Assembly: GCF_963576545.1 (NCBI RefSeq)
Contig: NC_083648.1
Location: forward strand, 16,009,436 to 16,073,435
Length of the DNA stretch: 64,000 nt
Origin: Limanda limanda
Taxonomy: Eukaryota; Chordata; Actinopteri; Pleuronectiformes; Pleuronectidae
Direction of reading: 5' to 3'
The position numbers and the translations under genes were made by a program. Every line of letters begins with the position of its first letter. The first letter of the stretch is position 1. A model generated the notes under the pieces. The model was not told the origin of the DNA and did no database searches. It worked only from the letters and a program-made list of their open reading frames with translations. Shown in pieces: positions 1-31,614 of the stretch.

Positions 1-660
1 AAGTAAGAGGAATAAGAGAGGGTTTTCTTTTTAGTTTGTATGTGAGAAAGAATACAAAAAACTTCAAATGCTTTGTTTTAAACCACAAAATAACAAAAAC
101 AGGATATATAAGAAAAAAAGGGTCAGGAACAAAAGCACAATAATAAAGTCGTGATTCCCAAATATGGTGAATTTGGTGGGGGCAGTAATCAGCTAATGCG
201 ATCTTATCCCTGTGGGTGGTGTTGATCTGTTTGCTTGATAATGGCGCTAATAATGATTTGGCAGCCAAAAGGCTTTTGTGCATACCAACCGGATACAGAG
301 CAGGCCAGTGAGCGGAGGTGTGTGTGGGCATATATTCAATGATGATGGTGGTGATTATGTGCATAATGTCATTAGACAGATTTCTATGTGATGCTTGGAT
401 GCCGGTGCTTTCAATTACTGCTGCTATGCTTTCTCACATGTCGCCAAATACAGCTCCGTCTGCAGAACGTCTAGAAAGTGGCTCACAAGCAGTGCAGCGA
501 TCGCAGCGAGTTGCCGCAGGTGCAAAAACTATTTTACAGAGGCTTCATGTAATTGAGCAGACGTTGCAGAGGAAATTCATCAAATGTCCCACAAATATAA
601 GACAAGGCTGTTTTAGGCCGGAGTTTTCAAGTTTATAGAACATTTAAATCCATTTACAGG

Positions 661-728
661 ACACACACACACACACACACGCACACACACACACACGCAC
701 AAACACACTCGCACACACTCACACACAT
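661..728. repeat. Interrupted (CA)n microsatellite
   Basis: CA units interrupted by G and AA variants, followed by CATATGAACATATG. Confidence 0.95.
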
Positions 729-1369
729 ATGAACATATGTGGAAATGTAATAGGATCATGACCTAATCAAGTTGCGTCAGTGTAGTAACATCATTAAGGG
801 AATTAGTTTCACGCTGATCTACACACCGATGTGTATATGCAAATATAAATAAACACTTCTCTTAATGATTCAGATGACGTGCACCTCTGCTCCCCCCCCA
901 TCAACCCCAATTCATCCTCTCTCATTTGACCTTCGCACCAGGTTGTTAAAAATTCTGCTACATTACATCAATTACTGCAGCCAGCTCCAGAACCCCCCCC
1001 CCCCACACCACCACCAACACCCTTCTCCTTTCCTTTCCTCTGCTCTCCTTACCTTTCCTCTCCTCTCCTTTCCTTTCATTACCACTCTCTTTAATGAGCG
1101 GCAGCCGAATGAAATGCTTCCAAACAGGGTGTTAATGAAACATAGACAGATTTATTAGTCATAACTCTTCAGCTAATCATTTCCCCTTCCTAATAATTAG
1201 CTCGAGCTGAGTAAATCTTTTTACACTGTGGTCAGAAAGTGCTGAGCCAGAGCCAGACACGGCCCAGATGAAGAGAGGGAAAGAGAGCGAGACAGATGGA
1301 GAAATCTTACTCACTTGTTTTTCCCGAACACTCCGTTACATCACACGCACAGTTTGTTTGTTTTTTCAT

Positions 1370-1610
1370 GCCGTTTTGACTCTTAATTAATTATCCACAA
1401 TCAGCTTTCATAAACCTCATTGTTTATTAGCAACCGAGCAGCGACTGCATTTCTGTTTTTTTCTACGTTGGAGACCGAGGCTTCATTTTGCTGTGAAATA
1501 ATGAGTGAAATTAATCTATTGATTTCATTCCCAGTAATTATTTTTTATTTAATAGCTTGATATTAAATGGAATCAGCCATTATCATGAGTAATGATTACA
1601 GCAAGATACC
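1370..1610. promoter_or_regulatory. Candidate conserved non-coding element (homeodomain-motif rich)
   Basis: The block is dense in TAAT-type motifs: TTAATTAATTA near 1383, ATTAATCTATTGAT near 1511, CAGTAATTATT near 1532 and GAGTAATGATTACAG near 1587. It has little low-complexity sequence, unlike its flanks. This looks like a vertebrate developmental enhancer, but conservation cannot be seen from one genome. Confidence 0.25.
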
Positions 1611-4600
1611 CACAGCAGGGTGCGTGAGGTGGGGAGGACAAGGGGTGGAGGGGATAGATGTGTCATTTTATTGTGTCATGCCGAAGGGGGTGACTAATGA
1701 TTTACTGATTTCATTTTTCTAGTCATTCTGATTAGCAATGGGGAATATAATGCGGGGAGACGGGAAATGAAAGAGAAGAGGAAAGAAAGGAGTGAAGAGG
1801 AAAGGAAATGAGAGGAAAGGAAAGGAAGAGAAAACAGCGTACCATTCCTTCTGACTCTGTCTTGTATCTGAGTGTATCAATTTCCACTTTCGTCTTCCAG
1901 CCGGCAGCCGGCCTCTAATCCTATAAAAGCCAGCCGCTCATATAAAGCAAACTGGGCGATACCAGCAGCTCAGAACGGCCCACACTTTATTAGCTCCCTC
2001 CATGTCTCAGGTCAGCATTAGTCCAAGGTTATTCACTTACATGGAGATAAACCATGTCTCTGACTTTAGCTGCTTTCTGACATGCACTGAACATTTTTTA
2101 GAGCAGTTGTACCTGAGAACACAAATGTCTCAGTCAGTTGCTCAGGACATTTTCAAGAACTTTTCCTATCAGCCCCCTAGTGAAATGTCTGGAAATCCCA
2201 GTGAGCCCAAGTGAGAATACAGTAGAAAGATGAAATTCACAGTGAGCAAGCGGGCAAATGGACGAGGTTTCTAGCATGAGACTAATGCAAAACTACAAAA
2301 ATAAAGAATAAAAATACCACAGGATGGAAATATATCAACTGGGAAAGACAACAAGATTCAATGGCTTTTGATGACAAGGGTAGATGCCGGTTATTGATGT
2401 GCTGTAAAACAAAAAACAACATGCAATGTCCATAAGAAAGTTATGTGTCATGTCCTGCCTCCTGAATGCTCTACCAACCCCCCCTCTCCTGAAAGGCATT
2501 TTCCTGTTGGAGTGAACACGTCTGACCTGGATGATCTCCTGCTTCCTTCTTCATATGTCAAAGTCAAACTCTGGAAATGATCCAGACTTTTTTTTTTTTT
2601 AAATGTCTGTGCCACTTTGTCACCAGCACATTAACATCCACACAACTGTGTTTGTCTCTTACACGATTTAAAGTCTGGGTTCTGTCCCACTAAGTTCCAA
2701 GGTTATCCCACCACTCATATTTACCCCACAGCTCTCTCCTCTCCCACCTCTCTCTTCTTTCAGTGCATGATCAAGCTTTTTATTCTGTCCTGCCAAAGCC
2801 TCCCTTTGTCTGATCTCCTCTGTAGTCACTGTCATCTCCCCGCTTTCCTTTTCTCTACTCTTTCACCTTGTCTCTTCCTCTCCGGCTCAGATATAGGGAC
2901 TCCAGCGGCTCACCTGACATTTGTGATGAGATAACCCTTTTTGTAAGCTTCGGGCTGTTAACAGCTTTTACAACCTTGTGTCTGACAGAGGTCGTTCTCT
3001 TAATTACACAGCACGCTGTCGAGCTGCAAACACCCCGGCAAACTAAAATAACAGAGGGAGCGCTGGTTTTAATTATCAGAGGAAGTACAAATCAGCTCAA
3101 CTCGGTGCAGTCAATGTTGTCTCCCTCGCTGTAGCCCAGAGTCAGGCTGAAGGGGGAATGGAAGCAGCAATCTTGCCTGAGGCTAATAAGCCAATAAATG
3201 AAGACTTGGCATAACACTGACAATATCAGGAAAAAGTGGAAGGCCTGCTTAGTCACACATTTTGTAAAACTTCAAGAAGATTACACAATCAGGATGGATC
3301 ACTGTGCGTTGTCATACTGGACGCAGTCCAGCAGCATAACCACCGGGATAAAGACTTTATTTGTCATGTGCTCATACAGTGTTTGCAGTGAAATGCAGGG
3401 TGGCAAATCACAGGGCAGAGTAACAAGATGAATCATAAAATAATAAAGGATAGAAATTAAAGAAGATATATTTGATAAAAAAATATAATATGTAAAGTGG
3501 GTTTTATAATGAAACAGTGCATATTGAATAGGTTTGCAGGCAGGTTCTTTCTCCCTACTCCAAAAAGGTAATAACCTTGATCAAGGACTTTTGTTTTCAG
3601 CAGCATTTATTTGATAGTTGTAGCAAAAAAAAACACTGAACTGATTTACATGAAATGTTGTGGAGGAGTTGGGCACGACACATGAAAGAACCCATTCAAT
3701 TTTGGAGTGGATGAATTCTTTTCACTTTCTTTAACGTGGTGAGATAGGGGAATAGCCTTGAGGGAGGTGTGTGCTCTCTGACTACCTTTCTAGTGTTGTT
3801 TGTCTGACTGTTAGCATGATTATGCCTAAATAATCATGCAATTATGTCTGCCTAAAAGGAGTGAGTAAAGAGGTTGTAGAAGTGATTACATTCATTCTGA
3901 ACTGAATATTTTGGCAGCTGTGCCTGTAATGTTTGTAGTCGGAGCTATCACCTGACAGGACGACAGACTGTAGTTCCGTATCGAGTGGACTGAATATTCC
4001 AAATTGTCTGTTTGGCTGAATTTGAGCGTATTGATCTGTCGTGGGTTAGCTTTGTGATGGACCGCCGACCTGTTGAAGATGTGTCCTTGGTTTATTGGAG
4101 CGCAAACTAGATAAGAATCTATCTAGCAGGGATGAAGTAAAAAAACACACAATTTTTTTCTCTCCAGCAGCAACACTTTTGACTCTTTGTCTATCGAGTC
4201 TTCCTTTTCTTACTCTCTTTCAGTTTGAGCTATGTGCTGATCCAGTATTCAACATTTCCATCCCTCCTTCTTTTACACTGATTTTTTACACTGATCTTAT
4301 TCCATCACTGCTTTATCTTTAGCTTCTGTTGTCGCAGCACAAACACCCTCTCACCCCTTTTCTGACGCCCATTCTGTACATTAACCTTCGAGTTTCCATC
4401 CCTATACTTCCCTTCTCTCCCCACACTCCCCCTCCATCTGATTGCTTGTTATTTGGTATGCAGGCTTGGACCCCCATTGTGTGTTCTTGCCTGTCAGCAC
4501 TCTCTTTTTCCATCTCCCTCTCCTGCTCTCCGTTTCTTTACTTCTCTCTCCAGTGCCTGATGTCCATCCCTCTTTCAAAAAAAAGAAGAGCTAAGACAAA

Positions 4601-6092
4601 GAGTGGAAGACAGGGCCTGCTGGGGGATGGATAAATTGATGGAAACAGCAGGAAGAAAAAAAAGAAAAGAGGATATGTGGGTTATTTGATAAGGGAATGT
4701 TTTCACTGAAAGGAAGAATTAAGAAAAGAATAAACCACCCCCGAGATAAAGGGCAGCGGGGGAGAGGAAGAGAGGGGGAAACTGGGGGAGGGGCTATGGC
4801 GATAATAATATATGGATGGAGTTCTGTGAAGGTGGAAGCTTGCTAGCAGAATGACAAATGGGTCTCGAGTGACAGAGCATTATATTAAAAAGTAAATTGA
4901 TATGCAAATGTGGAGTGTGTGGCTTTGGAGGACAGGGATAGCCTGTTGTCCTCAGTGAGGTGGAACAGAGAGAGAAGTGTGAGGCCGGGTGTGATACTGA
5001 TACCGCACTCCATTAACGTGTGTGTTTTTGCATGATTGGCGCATGTGTGTGTGCTTTCAATCTGCATGAGCGTGAATCTGTGTGGGTGGGATGCGTATAT
5101 TCACTGTATGAACCAGCAGCAGTGCATAGTGCAGCTGGATGGCTGCTAAATGGAACAATGGTTTCCCCCTGCAGTGACGGGGAGCGCTAACTCCACACTG
5201 AAGACGAGCAGGATAAAGAAGCAGCGAACGGCGAATGTCTCTTTACAAAACCTGTTCCGGCTCAAGGACCTATGAATGTTCATACCGTAAAGTAAATACC
5301 TGTGGAATACAAATCCATAGCAGAGAGCTGGACACTCACCAAGACTGTTTTACAGAACAATATTATCTGCCACTGCTCTAAAGCCTGAAAGGGAACATGC
5401 CATGGCTGCAACCTTGTCCCCAGCAAAAGACATTTACCTATTTTCTATGACAAACAAAGGACACAACCAGGAGTTCTCACTCTGTGACTCATTTGATATT
5501 ATAGGTTAAAGCTACTTTGGCGTTTTTAATTAAAGTTAAAAAATGTCAACCCATGCTGCTCTTCCAATCATTGACTTTGCGAATACTTAACCACAACTGT
5601 TAACTATAAAAATCTCAACATAACCTTCAGTCTTCAATCATATCACACAATAGTCCTCGTCAGATGGAGTTTTACAACTTACAACTCATTTTTGTTTCAT
5701 GAACCTGCAGCTGCCGTCACCACAATATTTTCATTAACCTTTGAAACCCTTTAACCTTGCCTCAACATACACACAAAAACATAATTCACATTTTAGATGC
5801 CACGAGTAAAGAGGATTTTGCATGGCATTGACCAGTTTGCTGATTTCAGGTCAGCTGAATTTAAGGATTGAAAAGTTTTTGAAATATACATGTCACACAC
5901 ACAAACACACACACACAAACACACACAAACACACACTGCCGGCGCAGCTGGCGAGGGGAAACAAAAGCCACAGCCATGTCAGGTTTTGTACCAAGCTTTA
6001 GACTGCAGCGCTAATGATTCATGACACTTCTAACTGGAGAGGAGAAATGAGTCGCTCTGTAATTACTATGGAAATGTGTTCATCTCCCATCA

Positions 6093-6093
<1 letters not shown>

Positions 6094-6181
<88 letters not shown>

Positions 6182-6186
6182 ACACA
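6094..6186. repeat. (CA)n microsatellite
   Basis: About 41 uninterrupted CA units and a short tail. A short GT tract in the opposite sense follows at 6245-6268. Confidence 0.97.
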
Positions 6187-7455
6187 TCCAGCAGTGATGG
6201 GGAAGTGTTTCAAACATCGGTCTTGATGTTTCGCAGAGGTGCAAGTGTGTGTGTGTGTGTGTGTGTGTCCATCCCCACAGGATTATCACACATGGAGCAG
6301 AGGTGTGACCCATGTCCCCATTCCCCATATGCTCTAAACACATGCCCCAAAGCATTGTGTGTCAAGGGGGTTATGATGGTCCCTTGGTGTTTGACTGGCT
6401 CCAGCCCAGCTGATAACCAGGTGGGGCCCAGCTCCCCTTTCATTAGAATATTATGCCCCCTCCTCTTTATCCCCAAACACCAGCAATGAGTCTGCCCCAT
6501 GTGTGTATTCCCAAAACAGCCTATTGATGTCTGGGTTATACCATGCGTTCAGCTGTGTAAAATCAACAGAAGGATTAAACACCAAACTACTGAGATTTAC
6601 TGAGCCTGCCGAGGCCCCCACCCTTTCTGTCCCTACGCGTGTCTCTTATTCTTGGACATAAGAGGTTTCTCTGTTTGTGGCCTCACTACTATTCTCTCCT
6701 ACTACTTTTTGTCTATATTTCATGTCTCCTCGCCCTTTTCTTTATCTTTCTTTCAGTCTCCTTTTCTATCCTTTCCTGCTCTGTGGTGCTTCCCCAAATC
6801 AAATTCCCAGTTACTCCTGGCTCTTAACCCAAATCAATTTGTCTTCATAATGGACAGACATACTGACTGGTTAGTGCTTTACCTGTGCAGCAGTCAAGGA
6901 GGAGAGGAGAGGAGAGGAGGCCATAGTATTAATGTCATGTTTAGTACCTTATAAAATAAAACCGCTGTTACATTTTATGTTTTTTGGCTTAAAAATTTTC
7001 TTCCAAATTTAAGAGAGCGGTAAATCTCAGAGACAGAGTTAGCCGCGGGTTGATTAGAGCTGTTAAACACTGTTTAAGACTGTAGCACAACAAAGTGGAG
7101 AGAAAATACACTGACACAAACATAGGGCACCACAGCATCCAGCAAGACACACACTCATACACACAACACACACGCACACTGGCAGCAAAACCCCTGTGAG
7201 GTGTGTAAAACAGAATAAGTCTAACACTTCCTCGCGGCAGGACGCCAGGATTGAATTGATCAATTCGTCAATATTCTGCTGTGGCTGTTGAACTGACCCA
7301 CGCTGCAGGGTGTGTGCACAGGGGGGTTGGGAGAGGGCATAAAAGGCTGTGTTTGTGACCCATGATAATGTTAGAGCCATTGGTTAAAGGCCAGAGGGGA
7401 GATACAAAAAGAGAGGGGTGATTTAATGCAGGGGTCTGCCTCTATGGGGACTTCT

Positions 7456-7458
<3 letters not shown>

Positions 7459-7529
<71 letters not shown>

Positions 7530-7538
7530 ACACACACA
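7459..7538. repeat. (CA)n microsatellite
   Basis: About 35 CA units with one interruption near the right end. Confidence 0.97.
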
Positions 7539-7885
7539 TTATTCACTCAATAACTCACTCACTCATCCCCAGGCGTAACAGCTCAGAGGGAAGTGTGGAA
7601 TCGACAGAGAAAAAGAGGAATAGTTTGTTTTTGTTTTTGTCTCCTAAAGGCTTGTCTTAGATAGAGGAGTGGGGCGTGCAGAGCAGAGGGAACTATCTAG
7701 TTGTTCATACAAACCGCTGTCGGCTGTGCACGGAGTAGTTTGGGACTTTCCTGGAAATGTTACACAGTAGCTTTTTAATATAGAAAACACATGCAACCAA
7801 GATTATGTGATCCTTCATATGGGAGGGAAATGTTGTTTGTGCATTGAATAATAGGATAATCTTTCACCTTTGTGTTTCTTTTCAG

Positions 7886-24977
<17,092 letters not shown>

Positions 24978-27900
24978 CAGTGTCCACATAAACACAATGA
25001 GACAGAGCCAAAATGGATGCTCCTGTGACGAGTTTCACACCCCCTGATATGGAGTTGCAACGGATACTCTGTGCTTGGGCCTCCATTGATTTTGAAACAC
25101 ACCGTGATGAAGACAACATGGACGCTTGACTCCATCACCTTCTCGCAGTTTTCACCATTCTTCCCATCCTCGATGGGCACTACCAGCTTTAGCACTCAAG
25201 AGTCCCAACAACACAGCCACCATTACGGAGCAACTGAGAGACACGACAACATGTAGAGCATCCCAGATCATTTCACACCATAACAGCTCAAGAAAAGTTT
25301 AAAAAAAAAAGATTTTTAACAAAAGAAATGACAAAAACAAATTAGAATATGATTATCACTGTCTGTGAGGTGTACAGTTGGTTTTTACTGTCATTTTGTT
25401 TGTTTTGAGTTTTCACGATGAAGAGTTTAAACTGGGTCAGAAGATATGTATATGTGTAGATATATGTTTATATGGGCTGTGTGTCCCACAACCGTAGAGA
25501 TGGACCTAACGTTTGTATTGGTGGTGAGGTTTATATCACTCAACCTTAATATGAGTTATTACCTGGTTTATGTATGGCCCCTTCCAATGCTCTCTGTACA
25601 TAGAACGCCAGTGAACGAACCGAGATTCTGAATGGCATGAATGTGTGAGGGGGTGAGGGGGACGAAAAAAGGACCTTTAGAGATAGAGAGAGATGTAGAT
25701 TCCGCTAGTTCATGTAGGATGGAAGTATTAAAGTATTTGACCAGAACAAGGGCTTCCCTGCCGACTGCTCTCAGACTCACTTCCATAGCAACTAGACCCA
25801 GAGCACGTTTGCTTGTCTGCTTGCACCTATGATGTAACTCAGTGCAAAGTCAGAGCAGGAACTGCTTAAGGTGAAGAGAGCACAGAGAACATTTTTCCCA
25901 CTCTTCCATAACTGTCTATTCCAAACAACCTTGTCTGTTCAGTCAGCACGGTATGATATTGCTCGGGATATTTCAGCCTAAGAGTTTGCCTTCCCATGTT
26001 TCAGGTGTGTGAAGAAATACATGGTGTTTTGTGGAGAGCAAAGGTGACACAAAGGTCATGATAGAGTTGACACTGTTAAGAAAGTGTAACTTGTTTTCCC
26101 AGTGTTGTGCCATGTACAGTAAGGTAACATTGAGATGTCCATCTGGGCAACATACCAACATTCTCCCTATTCACTTTCCTTTACAACAGCTCCAATGGCT
26201 CGATGGTTGCACCAATCACTAGACCAATCACAATTGACAGTATTTTGTCCCGAATAGTTTGACAGATAAAAAAAGAGCACTGAAACCTTTTAAGCAAGAT
26301 GGAATATATGAAGTGATCATTTTCAGTGGAGCCACCATAGAGGGTAAAACTTACTTTTAAAAAATTGCGATTTGTGTGTCTTTTATCATCTCAAATTATT
26401 GTTATAAGTCAGGTAAACCTATTTAAAGCATCCCTTGTTTCAAACCAACACCCTTAAGTCAATTTTTCAAATCACAATGTTTACAGCAAAAAAATAAATA
26501 AATTGATTTGATGTTTTTTTCCTTGCAGAAGGAAGCAGCTACTTATCACGTTAATTACAAGGTTAGATATGATGGGACCCGTTTTGTCTTCACTGCATTA
26601 ATGGCACTGAACCTGCTTTGAGTGTAATCCCAAACCCATTTTTAATATATGTGGTACTCTATAGGACCAACGGTGACATAAAAGTACAGTATATATGATT
26701 GTATCATAGTGTAAAATATGTACAGTGTTGATTTCCAATGTTAGAATGTTTGTAATGATAACGATGATGATGATGATGATGAACTATGATGTACTTTTAT
26801 TGTGAAAAAGAGATTTCTGAAGTACTTGTTCAGCGGCAGGTCGTACGGGAGAAAAGCGAAGGGAGGTTATTTGTTGGTCTGAACAAAGGAATGTAGCATG
26901 GTGCAAAGCTTCAGCTTTGATTGACAGGTGACAGTGACTGCAGTTTATTCCATAGCGTTAGAATGAGTAGAATGTACTATTTTTATTGATACACTGGCAT
27001 ACTCCACCTCAAACAGTAATAACATGTACATTTCCTTCACATACAGCATTATGTTTGAAAATGCTTGGTTGGATGAGGAGGGAAGGGGCAGAGTGAGGTT
27101 GAAATGAGATAAATCCTCAGATGAGATTTCGGCACAAATTGAATATTCATGAAACCCCCTCGCCCAAAACAGTGATTTTATTAACTTTAGTTTAAGAACT
27201 GTACCCAACCTAGGCATTGCAGACCTGTCAAGCTTTAAATTACTTTACAAGCGGAAGTGGTGTGAATGGAGTTGTGGTCAGAGTACAAGCATTTTTAAAG
27301 ACTTAATTTTTAGCCTTCCCAAAATATATAGGAAAAAAATGTAACTATGTTTTTCTTACATAACCTACAATTGCCGTCTGTTTGGCTAACTGGCTGACTA
27401 TCTACAGTGGTACCCAAGCAATACTCCAAAAGGTCAAGAAGCAGCAACCTTGTAGGTCTAAGATAGGTTATGGGGTTATTAATTATGTAAAAACGAAGAA
27501 CGTAGCACGTCTACTATGTTCTATTTCTGCACTTGGTTGGATCCAGTTCTGGATGAGAAATGGTTAGCAGGAGAGAAACCCATTATTAGAATAAGTAATT
27601 ACAAGGTACTACAAGTACAATGCAGTTTTTATTTCCATTTTCTCTATGTGGATTGTCAGTTGGTGAGGATATTAATATATTTCGAGGGCATGCAGCTTTA
27701 TCCTCAATCTTTTAGTAGAATATCCTGTACAAAACCATCAAGTGCATATTTAAGTTGGAAATATGAATGAAAGGATAGGTGAGCTTAAGTACTTAGGTCA
27801 AATGTGCCAGGCAAATGCAACTAAGGGCAGAGGCCTATCAAGATAAAGAAAAAATGCCAAAACCTTCACCTCTACTAGCTTGGAAAATGTGTTTGAATAT

Positions 27901-28330
27901 AAAAAAGCATACAGATACATTTATAGCTGAAATCACCTAATTCAAAGATCAAAATCTTCCTGCCAAACCTCTTTGCTGTTTTGTATCATAAATCCCAGAC
28001 AAATGTACAATTCAGACAGTCTGATATTGTTCATTCTACTCTTGCTAACTCTATGATTCCACTCTAGCGGACTACCCTTGACCGCTGGCCTTTTAGATGC
28101 CTTATTTTAGATGAGCTATTCTTCTTTTCCGTTGCCCTATAGAGGCGATATTAAGAGTAAAGTGTATGTCCAGGTAGTATTTATCTGTGTTCTTAATATG
28201 ACCTCACATCAACACCCTGGTTTTGTAACATCCCATAACCCCCCATTGAGACACCCTCCAACTGCACCTTCACTCTCTACGCAGATGAAAGTCATTTTGT
28301 ACTGAAATAAAATAAATCTAAAAGCTGTTC
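24978..28330 (+). other. Probable 3' UTR of the Eph gene with alternative poly(A) signals
   Basis: No coding exon follows the TAA. AATAAA occurs at 26493-26498 and 26497-26502, followed by a T-rich stretch, and again at about 28306-28316. An ATTAAA lies near 25729. A Pumilio-type motif TGTACATA sits at 25595-25602, and a (GAT)n tract at about 26762-26780. A short UTR ending near 26.53 kb or a long one ending near 28.33 kb are both possible; only transcript ends can decide. The extent is inferred, not seen. Confidence 0.5.
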
Positions 28331-29279
28331 ACCAGTCAAGTTGAAAGAGAAAATGGCAATATTGTCCTTATTTATTAAGTAACAATATAATCAGTGATAA
28401 TTGTGATTGGCTTACATTTCTTTCATTTGCTTAATTGTGTTGATGTACAAAACTCCTCATACAAAGTCAAGGTTAGAAAGAGATAAAGTATTGCCAAAAA
28501 AAATGGTTAATCGTGTTTCTTTTTTTTTCAAGCTTGTTCAACACTTCCAATTTAGAAGAATGAAGAATACAAAAGTCAAACCCACACACTCAAAATCCCA
28601 GGTTTGTGCCACTGTTCACCCTATAAATATGTGGGTTGTTTTGCTTGATCTGCAATAGGGCATCTGTTCTCCATTTGCCCACCAGGCCTGTAGTGTCAAT
28701 GTTCATGAGTGATTCTCATTTGGGACTTTCGGCTCTCTGTCTCTTTCTCTACTGCCCTCTCTCTTTCTTTGGCCACCGTACAGTGCTTACTTGTCCCCAT
28801 GCCAGTCTCCTCTGCGTTGCTTGTTGTAAAGGGTGTAGGCATTCTAATGTCTTTCATGTCGCTGTAATAAATATGCTAATATTTCTAATTTCTCACCTGA
28901 CGCCTGCAGTGTCCTTTTCTCCTCACACATCCCCTGCGCTTCTTTCTTTCGATCTCTCTCACACACATACACATAAGACGTAAATGTATTTCAGTGCACA
29001 ATTCCACAGTAGAATTACGCTGGGACTTACAGAATATTATGTTTTGAAATAAAAAACACAATTTTTTTAATGCCGCCTGTAACAAAGCCTGAGGTCAGCT
29101 ATTTTTGTTATGTTGCGCATCTGACCAGTGTTGCAGAAAACCAGTGACTGATTGGACAATTCAAGCGTAGTCTCATTTGTCCTCAGCTCTGCCCCGATGC
29201 TGGCTGTGGTGGTGAAATTCCTATCATTACATTCTTGAATGGCAAAATATGGCTGAAACCATGTTTTCATCATTAGTGT

Positions 29280-29321
<42 letters not shown>

Positions 29322-29725
29322 TATGTTCCTTACCAAGAGATAATTCTGTCTCAGGGGAGAAGGAAGGTCAATGACTCCTGGCCTTGGTTAACCCCTTAAT
29401 GCGCTGGCCCAGTTGCTGTCACTCTATGTTACTGCCATTACACCTCATTTAGCCCATCATATTAGGTTCCATATTCCCCTATCGCTCGCTACCTCTCCCT
29501 CCATTTCTTTCTTTCTCACACACAAACACACACACAACTCAGGGCTGTTCTCCATTTCCTCAGTATCTATCTCCTCCCACCGGCCTCCTCTTTATCTTTC
29601 TGCTGGCCTTGTGCACCCCCATTTTTTTTCTTCTCTCCTTTTCTATCAATCCTGTGCAGACAGAGGTTGTGGCTAGTCCTCTGACCTTGACTACCCCATT
29701 ATCTCCCTCTTTCTAATTTCCCCTA

Positions 29726-29758
29726 CCTCCATCCATCCATCTGTCCATCCATCCATCC
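29726..29758. repeat. (CATC)n tetranucleotide repeat
   Basis: About eight CATC units with one CTGTC variant. Confidence 0.9.
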
Positions 29759-30309
29759 GAAGATTTTCCCCTCATGCAGCACTCTTTTTGAGGTCCATTG
29801 CCTCTTTCTGTCCCACTGCTACCACCACTGGGTCTCGCTTCACGATTAAAGGCCAATCCATAACTTGGGGCTTTTGTCTCCAGGTGTCTCAACAAGGAGA
29901 ATGTCATCTCACGTATTTCCTCTTGATAACATGGAGGCGACAGAGAGCCAAAGGCTTGGGCAATTGATTCATCATGCAGCTGCTATTGGCATCATGTGAA
30001 AAGGTCAGGAGTCCCTATGGAGAACACTTTAAAAGGCCATTGGTGACTGATGAGCCTGTCATGTTTGTATCACATACATGCACAAGCGCTCTCTCACTCT
30101 TTCTCCGACGTTCCCTCTGTTCCTCTACTCTCCGCTCTCTCTCTCCGTGACACACACATTCACACTCCCGTGGGATTGGTAATTGGGCCCCTCCGTCATG
30201 CTGTCAGGTGTGGGTTTGAGTGTCCCCTCATGTGCAACAGCAGACATTAAAATAACACAAGAGAGCAAACTGCCACCGTGACCTCTGCAGGGGTTAGCCA
30301 TGTGTGTAT

Positions 30310-30345
<36 letters not shown>

Positions 30346-30830
30346 AAGTGTGTTTGCTCACAGATGTGTGACTGTTACTTCCGGGTGTATGTAATGCTTG
30401 TGGAAGCCAAACTAATGTTCACGGATAAATGAGTGAGCAGTGTGAGTATTAAATAGACAAATGGAGAGAAGTTGATAAAATCTCAACCAGAGGTAAAATT
30501 TCATCAGTCATTGGTTAAATTTGCTGTAGTTCCTGCTTTGTCGCTCTTGATTGCATTGCGTGTCCTTGCTAATCAAATATGGCCAAGTTCAGACAGGCTC
30601 AGTGTTTCCGAGTCCGCACACACACACATCAGTCCTCTTCTGTCTCATGAGGTTTTAGTTTGCTATCAAAGCGATTTCCTGTCTCAAATTTTCATCAGTA
30701 ATCAAAGTTCCTGATTGAATTTGAAAAGTGAGCCAGTCTCTATAAATCACATTACATGCCTCACTCCCATCATGCCTGCTCTCATCAGCCACAGGAACGA
30801 GACGCCACCCTGGGTGTACGGCTAGGCTAG

Positions 30831-30883
30831 GTGTGTGTGTGTGTGTGTGTGCGTGTGTGCGCGTGTGTGTGTGTGTGTGTGTG
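30831..30883. repeat. (GT)n microsatellite with GCGC interruptions
   Basis: GT tract interrupted by GCG and GCGCG. A similar tract with TATG interruptions is at 30302-30343, and another at 29276-29322. Confidence 0.95.
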
Positions 30884-31583
30884 GTGTTTGCTGTGGATCT
30901 GGAAAATGGATGTTTGCAGAGGTGTGATTTGATCCATGCTGCTTTTTTATAGGGGCAGATGATAGATAAAGGGTAGAGGAATGGTAAAATAACAGTAGAG
31001 ATAACACATCTGGGTCAGATTGTGAGTGGAAAGAGTTTGTAATTTATTTTAGTATCAAGCAAATATCCATATTAGTTTTTATTTGATCTGTACGACTCAA
31101 ATCAAGTGAATTTTTTGAAACAAACTGTTGGATGCCTTTGTTGTAGTATGGATGAAATAATAAATTGGCCTAACGGTTGCAGGTCCGATTGACAAAAGGA
31201 TTAGGGACCAGGTCCAATCCAACATTTTCCTTTTTCCTTAGTTTTCTATTACATATTTTGAAATAATCTTGCACTTGTTGGTCAATGTATTATTTGCTGT
31301 CCAAATAAAAGAAACGGTCATATTTTTTTCACAGTATCCGATTCCTTTGCATTGCATCATATCCCACATTGTGTATTTTAAACAGTGTTGAGCACACTAC
31401 ATCGTAATAAGGTGGAATTATATTGTATAGTATTAGCAGTCATCTGTATCTTTAATGTATGAGATCATTGGCAATACATTGAGACGTTTATCACATTGGC
31501 TTAAGTGGTGGAGATGCACATCCCTACTCTCATTATAATACATTAGTGCACTCTGCGCTGTACTTATTCCAAAAATCAAGTTA

Positions 31584-31614
31584 GAACGAATTTGACATGC
31601 AACGCAATTCGTTC
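31584..31614. repeat. Short palindrome, 9-bp perfect arms
   Basis: GAACGAATT (31584-31592) and AATTCGTTC (31606-31614) are separated by 13 bases. Confidence 0.6.

Larger units (their letters stand above)
1..7885 (+). other. Upstream intron sequence of the Eph gene, no coding exon recognised
   Basis: The transmembrane and ectodomain exons expected upstream of 7886 were looked for and not found, so this is probably one intron or the end of one. It contains CA tracts at 661-728, 5894-5937, 6094-6186 and 7459-7538 and a GT tract at 6245-6268. It also holds a polypyrimidine run near 1010-1080, a purine run at about 1750-1836, and AT-rich blocks resembling conserved elements near 1370-1610 and 5985-6090. 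TATA-like strings at 1922 and 7337 have no supported transcript. Confidence 0.6.

Noticed and set aside
6652..6954. Hydrophobic 100-codon frame considered as the missing transmembrane exon
   Set aside because: The hydrophobicity comes from a T/C-rich run. There is no acceptor/donor pair in the right phase, and the sequence lacks the basic stop-transfer residues and Eph-like flanks expected.
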